A stretch of 64,000 nucleotides of DNA, taken from the NCBI RefSeq assembly GCF_932526225.1, contig NC_064039.1, forward strand, positions 10,496,139 through 10,560,138, read 5' to 3'. How positions within the stretch are numbered: position 1 is the first letter of the stretch; each line of letters opens with the position of its first letter. The position numbers and the translations under genes are program-made. Positions 39,301 to 49,009 of the stretch are shown piece by piece. Under the pieces are notes generated by a model. It was not told the DNA's origin. It saw only the letters and a list, made by a program, of their open reading frames with translations, and did no database searches. This stretch comes from Nematostella vectensis. Its lineage: Eukaryota > Cnidaria > Anthozoa > Actiniaria > Edwardsiidae.

Positions 39301-40358
39301 AGAGGGTATGGTTAAGTTTAGACCATTGACCTTATTTGACGTAAGAAAATGAAAATACACCATAACAAAGAGCTATTTGAAAGAAATCAGGGTGTCAGCC
39401 CCATTTGAAATTCTTCTTTACAATTTGCTAGAAACTCATGGTTGGCGGATTTTAAAATGTTGTAACACATTCGAAAAAAGGCTTTGACAAGTAGTAAAGT
39501 AAATCTTGACATTTCATAAGAAGTATCGATGCTATGTCTATATAGGTATTGAACGCCGTCAGAAGTTGCACTATCCAAATATTTTGTTAACAGTTCAAAG
39601 TGAAGATGAGAAGGAAATCGAAGCTCAGATAGCAGCAGCCAACAGAGCATCCAGTATGCCTTCTTTGCAGCAACCGCTGGATTCAACAGTTGTGACAGTG
39701 GAGCAGGCTACCTCTGGTAGGGCCCAAACTTATTCACAATTTATCAATAACATACAACCGAACTCAAACAATGCAAACATGTCAAGCCACTGGATTCAAC
39801 AGTGGTGGCAAACTTTCTCTGGTAGGGCTAATACCAAATCAAAATTTATCAATAATTTAAGAACGAACTCACATGCAACATCTGTCAAGCCACTGGATTC
39901 AACAGTGGTGGCACACTTTCTCTGGTAGGGATAATACTCAACCATCACAATGTGGCAATACTTAACAAGCGGGCTCATATGCAATAAAACATCCAATGTT
40001 GATGACCGCACAATGTTCGAATAAAGTGTTGCGCATAACAATGCTTAGCCAGGCAATTCATTGCTGGCTCCTGAAAGACGTATAATATTAAATCTTACCT
40101 CGCTCCCTAGGCTCCGGATCAGGGTCTGGTGACGACTCAGGTGACGACGCAAATGCACTGCCAGCCAATAATAGCGGAAGCGGAAGTGGATCCGCGATGA
40201 ATGACGAACCGCAAACGGATGATAGTTCTGCTTCCGGTGATGATACCACATCCCCCGAGTTATCCAGGGCGTCAAATGAGGTCCCGAAAATTGTACAGCC
40301 ATCACGAAGAAATAACATCGCCTCTCCACTACAGGAACTCATCGACATGAACCGATGA
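36361..40358 (+). CDS. Tandem paralogue: ShK - discoidin - C-type lectin protein (5' end not found)
   Basis: Exons: 36361-36498 (ShK-like), 37415-37671 and 37864-38029 (F5/8C), 38282-38462 and 38931-39157 (C-type lectin), about 39593-39716 and 40111-40358 (tail, stop TGA). Exon lengths match the first gene almost exactly (138/138, 257/257, 163/166, 181/181, 221/227), and intron phases are the same. The seven ShK cysteines, AFDGKNQTYWLP, WIGLNDKK and FHCDDKFYSIC are kept. The tail differs: it is Ser/Gly/Asp-rich (SGSGDDSGDD) rather than Glu-rich. No exon with a signal peptide was found between the first gene's stop at 35445 and 36361. The real start may be a short exon I missed, or transcripts may run from the first gene by skipping its last exon, since phases allow this. 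The acceptor of the sixth exon could alternatively be at 39545. Confidence 0.87.
36499..36965 (+). repeat. Tandem duplication of a splice donor (about 50-bp unit)
   Basis: The real donor GATACAACAG|GTGAGTCACC is followed by nine imperfect copies reading GACACAACG|GGTAAGCCACCT with AGCCCTCAACACT between them. Every unit preserves a GT in the donor position; later ones read GGTACATCACC. The unit is the exon end plus about 40 bases of intron. Confidence 0.9.
39670..39935 (+). repeat. Tandem triplication of an exon end and donor (about 104-bp unit)
   Basis: Three copies start CCGCTGGATTCAACAGT or CCACTGGATTCAACAGTGG and end TCTCTG|GTAGGG. The first is the real exon end (39716); the other two lie in the intron and keep the donor sequence. 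Confidence 0.85.
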
Positions 40359-40359
40359 A

Positions 40360-40365
40360 AATAAA
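40360..40365 (+). terminator. Poly(A) signal of the second lectin gene
   Basis: AATAAA lies two bases after the stop codon and is followed by an A run. A very short 3' UTR is possible; no other signal was preferred. Confidence 0.4.
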
Positions 40366-40939
40366 AAAAAAAACGGCCATTTTAATAAGAGTACTAATAA
40401 TTCGGTGGGACTCCGCGTTTAGGAAGTTTTGACTCACCTGCGATTTTCAGAGAAAACGTGTTGCGAAGCTGGGTGTGTCCTACAGCATCAAGTGCTGGAC
40501 TGTGTAGTTCGTTATAAATATCAGGACTTTCAGCAACATCTTCTTCGGCGCTACCACCGTCAACATCTTAATTACAACTTTAATAAGCACCATTACCATA
40601 AGCACAATTATCATAAGCGCAGACAATATCAACATAATCAAGACCATCAATAGCAATATTATCATCGACTTCTTCATACAAATCATTAACATTATCGCCA
40701 TAACCACATCACTTTGTGTTTTCGATCACTTGTGATCGTCAACCCTACATCCAAGCAGGTGTAAACCAGAAAATGTCTGGTTCATGTGCATACTCCAGAA
40801 AAACGGTAGTCATTATACGTCCATTTGTTTTAATTCCATGGCCTCATTGCCATGAAAACCTGGCGTAGGTTCTCAAGAGAGAAAATGCTAACCCTGGCAA
40901 AAACGGCTATTGACATTTATTTGGACGAGAAGCCAAATT

Positions 40940-41253
40940 CCCGGGAACACGGGGGCTCGACTGACAAGGCCCTGGGTCATCTATTTCACATATATCTAGA
41001 GGTTAGATCACGGGGGCTCGACTGACAAGACCCTGGGTCATCTATTTCACATATATCTAGAGGATAGATCACGGGGGCTCGACTGACAAGACCCTGGGTC
41101 ATCTATTTCACATATATCTAGAGGTTAGATCACGGGGGCTCGACTGACAAGACCCTGGGTCATCTATTTCACATATATCTAGAGGTTAGATCACGGGGGC
41201 TCGACTGACAAGACCCTGGGTCATCTATTTCACATATATCTAGAGGTTAGATT
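40940..41253. repeat. Tandem array, 61-bp unit, 5 copies
   Basis: Near-identical copies of CACGGGGGCTCGACTGACAA followed by GACCCTGGGTCATCTATTTC and ACATATATCTAGAGGTTAGAT. No gene overlaps it, and their near identity implies recent expansion. Confidence 0.92.
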
Positions 41254-42338
41254 CCAGTAGTGTACATCAACGAAGCGACGATCAAAATAGTTAAAAGTCC
41301 TCAAATATGACACTCCATGATTCGTTTGTAAAAAAAAGCCATTTTATTTTGATAGTTTATGTTATCATTAATTTCTTCAGCACAAGTATCAGTATTTCAT
41401 ACGAAGCTTATACATAAACTTTTGTCAATTATAATAAATTTACCAAGCTGGAAGCAGTTGTTATTTAATTACTCCCACAACAGCTAAAATCTTATTGCGA
41501 TACTAATTCTCACCTAACTACCTTTCTGCATTATTCGTGCCACGGAAATTACCATCTGTGAAGGTCGTGCTGCAAGCTCTCGTCTAGCCAGGATTTTTAA
41601 CAGAGGCATAAAGGGACTTTCAAGGCATTTTCTCCATTATTTTAGATAATGTCTCATACATTAACTGTATTTTTGGCTACTAAAGGGGGGGGGCCTAGGC
41701 TACCCCCGGGCTACGCCCTTGTAATCTAACGCATCTGCATAAATTATTTTCGTGCTGTGATGAAAATGTTCGTATTTTAGAGTGCACACAGCTTGGTATA
41801 GCATTATTTTACGATAGACACTTTTTTTAGATGGACAACTCTGGGAATTATATAAATATAAAATTTGAATTTAGCGCTCAGAGAAATTGCCCTGACATGT
41901 TGACTCATTGACGGCTGATTGATAATTGATTGTTCTTGAGCCCGGGGGTGGGAGGAGCTATCCCTTTTTATAAACGGAACCTCGTGTTTAAAAGCACGTG
42001 TATACAGCAACGTCGACTGAAAACCATGTTACTTATCACGTGACACATCGCGACTTATCACGTAACATATCTCGTGACGCATCGCGTGACGCATCGCGCG
42101 ACTAAAAAGGATTTTTACGCTACTAATTGCGAGACGAATTACGGGATACACAGCGCGATTTGCACTAGCAATTCAAAAAGGTCGCGAACAACTTAAAAGA
42201 ACAATGTAGTTTAAGGATTAGTCAATAAATTGAGGGTTGTCCGATCTCAACCTCAATAAAAATCAGACAAGGTTTGTAAAGGTGTTGCTTTTGTAGATCA
42301 ACCTCACCAAGACAGCTTCACTGAGTGCACCTTTTAGC
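41254..42338. other. Intergenic stretch with CACGTG/CGCGTGAC cluster
   Basis: Between the second lectin gene and the 3' end of the phosphatase gene. At about 42035-42105, short units such as TATCACGTGACACATCGCG and GACGCATCGCGTGACGCATC repeat, with two CACGTG E-boxes nearby (about 41995 and 42038). No exon seen. Confidence 0.45.
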
Positions 42339-45300
42339 TTAGCCATCTCTGTTGGGAAGGAAACGAATCGGCTTCTGATTGAGCACCTCAGGGTCTGAAA
42401 CCTTGCAGTCTTCAGCAGGGTTGTGTGGAATAATGGTGTTAACGTATGCTTCAAACTGATCCATGGGGCAGGGATTGGCATCGCAGAATGGAAACTTCAG
42501 CAGCTCTCCATTGTAGAGCATGCGCACTGCGTACTGGGGGGTACCGGCTTGGGGAGTTCCGGTGACCTCGAGTATCTGTTTCCCACACGAATGCATAGTT
42601 TAGACACAGTATAAATATAACAGGAGGATTTTCAAGTGACCTCAACTCTCTGTTTCCCACAAGAAGTGCATAGTTTAGACACAGTATAATAAGCAGTATG
42701 ATAGCAGGTCTTTCATGTTACCTCAAGTATCTGTTTTCCACAAGAAGTGCATAAGTTAGACACAGTATAATAAACATTAGTATATACTTGGCGGGGACTT
42801 CATAAGAACGCGCGCTCTGAATGGTTCGCTATCTCGGGATAATGGACAGTATTCACCGCTAAAACTCGGAATAATGAGTCGATTTGTTAAATTACCATAA
42901 AAAACTTGCTTTTAGCACCCGAGATTATCGAGCTTCACATTAAAACAGAATTTTTGCTAAAATTGATTTAGTCATAGTCCTTTACGGAAAATCGGTTTCA
43001 AACTCCCTGTGTTTTGACAATTTCCCGCCGAAATGATTTTGCATCGCGCGCGACAAATCTAAAGTTTGCTGATTATTTTATTTGCGTAAATTAGTCTACA
43101 AAATAATGTTGGTCAAAATTCGTGTATTGTCTTTATTAAAGGTTCTGTATTTCGTGGTGGTTAAAAGTATTGTGTAAAAAAACAGAATGGATTTGATGCC
43201 CTTAATGTTCAGATTAAGGTAATTCCCTTGAAATAGTTCTACAACCCAGAATTTTTTAAAACTTGGCATAAACCATATTGAAGTTAAGGGCTTTCAAAAA
43301 ATATAATTTAAAAAATGGGGTTACCGACCTCGTTTTCACAACAGATGGGCGTAGAGTTGACGCGTTTTTACTGATCGCGCAAGAAAAAATCCCATCTCTT
43401 AGTTTTCAAAAACTGACTATAGTCTTTAGAAAATTAAGTTCTGTTTGTCGAGCTGCCAAAATCCGATATCCTAAACAATAGCCTGTAGTCAGGTAGTAGC
43501 TAATGTTCAAAACAATTCACATTTTAAGAGATCGCACTAAAAGACATTGTTTTCGCCACTATTCATACGGTAAAAAGCGCAATTTGGAAGTATTTTTACG
43601 GCTTTTAAGAGAAATAACAAAACTTCTACAACCCAACTTTTTTTCTTCTTTCAGTATATCATTTTCCCGTATATATTTAACTATTTGAGCAAATAAAAAT
43701 GGGGGTAACCGACTTCGTTTTTCTGTCAAAGCGATTTTAAGTAAAAAACACGCGCCTTTTGCTGTGTTTTCTTGTACAACTGTGGCGCGCACGCGCACTT
43801 AACACCGAAAAAATTCGAACAAACAGCGCGCGCCACTATTCGCAGAAGGGGTGCGCAGTGCAATCAAACGGAATTACCTTAAAGGACAACAAATAGGAAT
43901 GCAATGATAAGAAATCCAAAGAAGGTTATGATGATCAATTGTAATCTGTAGTGGGTCATAACGTATAAATGCATAAATCCCAGTCTCTGAAAGTCATATA
44001 AATGTTTAGAATACTACCAAGCCTAGACTCCTCTCTTTAATTAGGCGTATTTGCTATCTATGTGAGGCCATATGGGCACAACACTTGCATCTTCGAGAGC
44101 AAACTTATTTAAAATAGGAGTATACCACACATTCTAATGACGCTAATAAGTCTCCATCTATTTTAGTCAGTTACCTCTAGCATAAGAAAAGAGGCGTAGG
44201 GGGGCCATTTGAAATCAGTAACGTTGAAGGCACTCAAAAATGGTTGAACTGAAAAATAAATCAAACATTGAACAGTAAGCAAAGCACCATTGTGTTACGA
44301 GTGCTTTTGTAATAATTGAGAAAGAGAAAACACATCAGTTTAGGGTAACAACTTAACACTAGGCTAAAATGGCATGCTTTACAGCTCTATGGAAACAGAG
44401 TAGTTTACAGGACATTTCGAGTGGTAGCCCATCTTCTTTTGCTCCAGGGAAGGGATAACGCTAGAAACGTCAGCAAAAATACTGTTTTCACAGGCTTAAA
44501 GCGTGACATTCCAACCTTGTGTTGATTAATTTCTCATATTCCACCATGCCTTTGCAGACCACCTAAGTTATTCTACAGCTTTGTTTTCTTTCTAGTTATA
44601 ACATTATCAATTTGTTTTCATATGACTCATATATCTTTATTTTAGCATTTTAAATGATCCTAATAATAATAAATATAATAGCACGTACTTGTCCCATCAT
44701 GTCCGGAATACAGCAGAAACTTCCTAAGGGATTCACCCGTAAGGGACTCCATAACCTCCTGCCAAATGTCCTTGATTAGAAAACCAATGCCGACGGTAGC
44801 ATACTTCTCCCGGGAAGGGTACAAGTACATGGAATTCCAGCGGTACAAGAGTTCATCCACCATGCGCTTGAAAAGGTCATCTGTTATACCGGGCGGGATC
44901 GCAAAGCCGTGGCATTGATGGGTGTGAATACAGTCCACAAGGTCATCCAAGCCATCAATATCTGCACATCCAAGGAGAAAACTTAAAATACAGTACGAGA
45001 AGCAAACATGTTAACAGTTTTAAGGTTTGCATACTCAGGCTACCTCAGTGAATCAGCTACAAACATCAACTCTGTATTATTGCAGTGCTATTGTGGTATC
45101 TTGTCCACTTTGCCGACACTAAATTACAAGGATTCCATTGTGTTCTGATGAGCCCTGAAGCATTTCTTGCCTCATTGTTTGGCTAGTGAAGTCCATGTCA
45201 AAAGGTAGCACGTTTCCAGCATCCTTGTTGGCTAACTCCACAAAAGTGTTTAGGCGGCCATGCTAGCAAGTATGGCACTTTTATGTTTTGCACTTAACTT

Positions 45301-48300
45301 CTTTACTTGCGCTTTACTTACAGTTTATACTCAGAATGAAATTAAGCAGAAGTGCAAATTCAAATAAAAACGCAAGTGCAAATGTTCATATGGTTCATAG
45401 ATGTAAATAAAACATTTGTCCCTAGATAAAACATGCCCTGCCAGTGCCCCACCCTATCTGAGGTTCTGTGATTAGAATGTTGTTCTTATCATAAGCTCCT
45501 CTTCTGGTGAACTGTACCTAGCTTTCTGGTCACAGCTATGGGTAGGTACAGAGTGTGAGAGCAACCCCCACTCCCTAGACTAACAAAAAGGATAGCGTTT
45601 TATTTCTAGAATGATCAAAAGACTGTTTTTATAAATAGATTATAGAAGTAAAAAAATAGAATATGATGCTAAAGCTCAGTATAAGTGGTTATGATTATCA
45701 ACAGATCTATGGGTCTTACCAAGAGTTTTATTAGAGCCAAGAGCCTTTTGGACTTCCAGGAGGAGTGGCTTGGTAATGCCATTGTAGTGATGTCTCCACA
45801 TGTCGGTCTTCAAGAACCCATGGTTGTACTCTGATAGCTTTGGGCATAACCTAACAAGCATGAAAAGAACATTGCATGGGTCCTCAGTGCCATATCTATG
45901 TAGCAGGGCAAGGGAAGCAGAGCTAGCCTTGATTGGCCTATTGATAATAGTAAATGACGTTTTGGATTACATAGTGTTATGGTAGGTTCAATGCTATCTA
46001 CAGTAACAGTCATAGCAGTAAATAACTTTTTGGATTACATAGTGTTATGGTAGGTTCAATGCTATCTAACAGTGATAATAGTAAATGACGTTTTGGATTA
46101 CATAGTGTTATGGTAGGTTCAATGCTATCTACAGTAACAGTGATAGCAGTAAATAACCTTTTGGATTACATAGTGTTATGGTAGGTTCAATGCTATCTAA
46201 CAGTGATAATAGTAAATAACCTTTTGGATGACATAGTGTTATGGTAGGTTCAATGCTATCTAACAGTGATAATAGTAAATAACCTTTTGGATTACATAGT
46301 GTTATGGTAGGTTCAATGCTATCTAACAGTGATAAAGTAAGGTTTTGGCTTAAATAGTGTTGGGTTCAATGCTATCTAACAGTGATAATAGTAAATAACC
46401 TTTTGGCTTACATAGTGTAACAGAAGGTTCAATGCTATGAAATAGTGATAACAGTAAATAATGTTTTGATTTACATACTGTAAGTTTCAATTCTATCAAA
46501 GTGATAATAGTAAAAAATACTTTGTCTCAGCTATCAAATAATGATTTATAATAGTAAAATAATATTTTGATTTAAATAGTGTTAATTTCCATGCTATCAA
46601 ATAGTGATGACAGTTATTTTGGCTTACATAGTGTTAGGATTGATGCTATCAAACAGTGATAATAGTAAATAATATTTGGCTTACATAGTGTTAGGTTCGA
46701 TGCTATCAAATAGCTTATCCATGGTGTTTATGTCAGCCACTTGAGCGCGGTCTGACGCGATGGTTGCAGGGGGATACATGCCAAGGATGAGTGCCTGGGC
46801 AGACTATAAATAAACACAGTCAAAAGAATAATACTTGCTAATAAAATATAACATGGTCAATAAAATGACATAATGTACAACTAGCTTCTAATAAAAAGTA
46901 TAGTGAAAGAATTTAACTTGCCACAATAAAGCACAACTAAAAAACAAAACTTACTAATAATAAACAGCACAAAAATAAAACAACTTTCTACTAATAAATC
47001 AAACAACCAAAGAATAAAAATTGCTACCAAAAAACAACATAAAGCACTACAAAACAGCTTGTTACTGTACTGGACATAAAAATCAGCTGTCGATAATCCT
47101 GAAACACACCTGCATTGTCCTTGATTCATCTGAAATTACAAAATAAAATCACATAAATAAACATTAAAAGTTTCTATGAACTTTACAAATAAGCACAAAA
47201 GAATGTGCTTTTGAAAATTCATTTACTCTAATGCCATTAAAAAAATACAATTAATTATTGGGTAATTCATAAGGTGGTCTCTTTCTGTCTCACAACATGG
47301 TCTCTTTCTGTCTTACCATCACTCCTGAGGTACATTTCTGTTGAAGAGAAGTTTGATTTCAGGAATCCAGTATCTACATATACTTTTCGCAGGATCTGAC
47401 CATTAAGCTCTTGCTGTTTGTAGCCTTCTAATGTCAAGTGGCCAATGGCACAGTCTCCAGCATCAGACTCCCGGCCGTTCAGATAAACTATAAACACCAG
47501 AGAAACAATAATTGGTACATTATGTTATAAGTTGCCAATTGTACAGTCTCCTGCATCAGACTTGTAGACAATTATACACCAGAGATACCATAATGACAAT
47601 GAGAGCTTACTAGCTGCTACTGGCAATCAACAGCCGTGAAATGGATGTCGTGTCTAACGCATATAGACCTCTGGCGACTTTTAACTTACTAAGAACAGAT
47701 AAATTAATAAGACCTTACTTACCACGCCTGTAGATGCGATCAACAACTATGTAATGGGAGTCATGTTTAATAGCCGGAAGAGAAGCTGATGTCAAGGTGC
47801 AGTCCCAGATGGCTTTGTCACCATCCCAGCATGGGCCATGATACCCTGCACGGACACGATCACCATGTCTAGATTTACATGACAGAAAAATATTTAAAAT
47901 AAGCTCATCTCACATCAAATAAGGCTGATAAAGAGTTTTCAGTATTCAGTATTTTCCAGACACCACAATTTTCTCTACTATTCGATAATTCATTCATTAA
48001 TTACTCCATATATGTCATTGGAATTCCATTGGAACAACGCGGGAGAACGGGAAGAGATTCAAAATCTTGAGACTCCCACCTAATCTGGTAGAGTTGATCC
48101 GTATGCTATAACTTACTATCTATTTTTCTATAAGCTTTAAAATAGTTTTTCCACTGAGGTTTTTTATACCCCTAAAAAGTTGAACCCGTTCAATAATATG
48201 CGACTTGCTTGTACTAGTCACGTGATTTTTTGAGTGGCGAACTCGAAAAAGTTGCCTTGAAGAGTCGAAGTTGTGATTGCCAGAACGTGGAGATTCCTAC

Positions 48301-48999
48301 CCTGTTGTATTTTAGTACGAGTGGGGAGGAGGTGAACCGAGATGAGGGAGGAAAATCGCCTAAACTGTTATAAATCACGGCTAAAACGGAACCATATTTA
48401 TTTATGACAACAACTTCAAGAAATTGGCTTTATTACATATATATTCGTTGAACAAATTAAAGATATTATTCGAGATACACGAACATTTCGTCTGGTTTGC
48501 CCATTAAATGACTGCGCCCGTCACGCAAGAGAACAACGAAAAAAAAACCTGATACGTAACCGCTAAACAAGTTTGATCATAATACTTGACATCCCTTATC
48601 CAGTTTCTACTGTGTTTTACCAGTATATTAAGCTGTGGAAAAGCCGACGTAATCCATTAATTGTACATGTTATAAACTTAAGATAGTTTCTTTAATGAAA
48701 TATAGTCTTATTGCTTCTTATACGGACCTAACCTGGTTCCAGAGCCTCGAACGTCTCTCTATTTAGTGGCCAGCGAGGTTGAGACGTCTCAACCTCCACT
48801 AAATAGAGAGAAGTTCGGGGCTCTGAAACCAGGGTAATACGGACCTGATTATCACGTGAGTTTGCTTCAACTTGAATCCTTCTGGCAGACCAAGGGTTTT
48901 CGCTTCAGTGGGCTTCCCACAGTACTCAGGCAAGCTAACAACACTGCACAATAGAAAAGAAAAAGCTGCAACAATAAAAAAAGCCTTAGACCCAGACAT
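42339..48999 (-). CDS. PXYLP1: Histidine acid phosphatase, 2-phosphoxylose phosphatase-like, complete 9 exons
   Basis: Exons: 48999-48845, 47868-47723, 47487-47317, 47129-47110, 46803-46685, 45850-45720, 44961-44689, 44248-44175, 42575-42339; all phases agree and the product is 441 residues. Residues 1-22 form a signal peptide or signal anchor (FFIVAAFSFLLCSVVS). The catalytic RHGDR spans the first junction at residues 52-56, and the second catalytic pair is in LLYSGHDGT near residue 335. Other family landmarks are HLTLEGYKQQELNGQILRK, SDDESRTMQSAQAL, PNTMLCP and KWPPYA. The landmarks DCTL, SRTMQS, TMLCP and YNGELLKF-FC favour the PXYLP1/ACPL2 branch over lysosomal acid phosphatase. In animals PXYLP1 removes phosphate from the xylose of the glycosaminoglycan linker in the Golgi; that function here is inferred. 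The minus-strand introns carry two junction-derived arrays and a foldback element at the first donor. Confidence 0.9.
42540..42785 (-). repeat. Tandem triplication of the last phosphatase acceptor
   Basis: On the minus strand three copies read GTGTCTAAACTATGCA, then TTCTTGTGGGAAACAG|ATACTCGAGGT (with small changes). The last is the real acceptor of exon 9 (start 42575). The upstream copies keep AG and the first exon bases (the middle one is altered, AG|AGTTGAGGT). Confidence 0.82.
43213..43883. mobile_element. About 670-bp terminal-inverted-repeat element
   Basis: The left end TTAAGGTAATTCCCTT is mirrored at the right by AACGGAATTACCTTAA. Internal subrepeats (GGGGTTACCGACCTCGTTTT and GGGGGTAACCGACTTCGTTT; TCTACAACCCA twice) lie inside. 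No transposase frame is visible. It sits in the last intron of the phosphatase gene. Confidence 0.7.
45925..46700 (-). repeat. Tandem array of exon 5 end plus donor (about 64-bp unit, about 12 copies)
   Basis: The real exon end reads GATAGCATCGAACCTAACAC then TAT|GTAAGCC at 46685. About a dozen copies follow in the intron as GATAGCATTGAACCTACCAT then AACACTAT|GTAATCC, separated by AGGTTATTTACTATTATCAC. Copies close to the exon are more diverged, and the far ones are nearly identical to each other. Confidence 0.9.
48200..48560. repeat. Partial relatives of the 58.3-kb element
   Basis: GTCACGTGATTTTTTGAGTGGC and GACTGCGCCCGTCACGC - AGAGAA-AACGAA resemble parts of the element at 58330-58602. 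Probably a degraded copy in the first phosphatase intron. Confidence 0.45.
48721..48846. mobile_element. 108-bp foldback element with 9-bp target duplication at a splice donor
   Basis: TACGGACCT occurs at 48721-48729 and again at 48838-48846. Between them, arms of about 41 bases are inverted copies (CCTGGTTCCAGAGCCTCGAA against TTCGGGGCTCTGAAACCAGG). The centre is the perfect palindrome AGGTTGAGACGTCTCAACCT. The inner duplication overlaps the exon 1 donor of the phosphatase gene (AG|GTCCGTA on the minus strand), so the same donor sequence now exists on both sides of the element. A 9-base duplication fits Mutator- or Merlin-like elements. Confidence 0.88.
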
Positions 49000-49009
49000 A
49001 ATTATTGCA

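Noticed and set aside
40940-41253. CRISPR-like regular repeat array
   Set aside because: Units are contiguous without unique spacers, and the surrounding genes are animal genes with introns.
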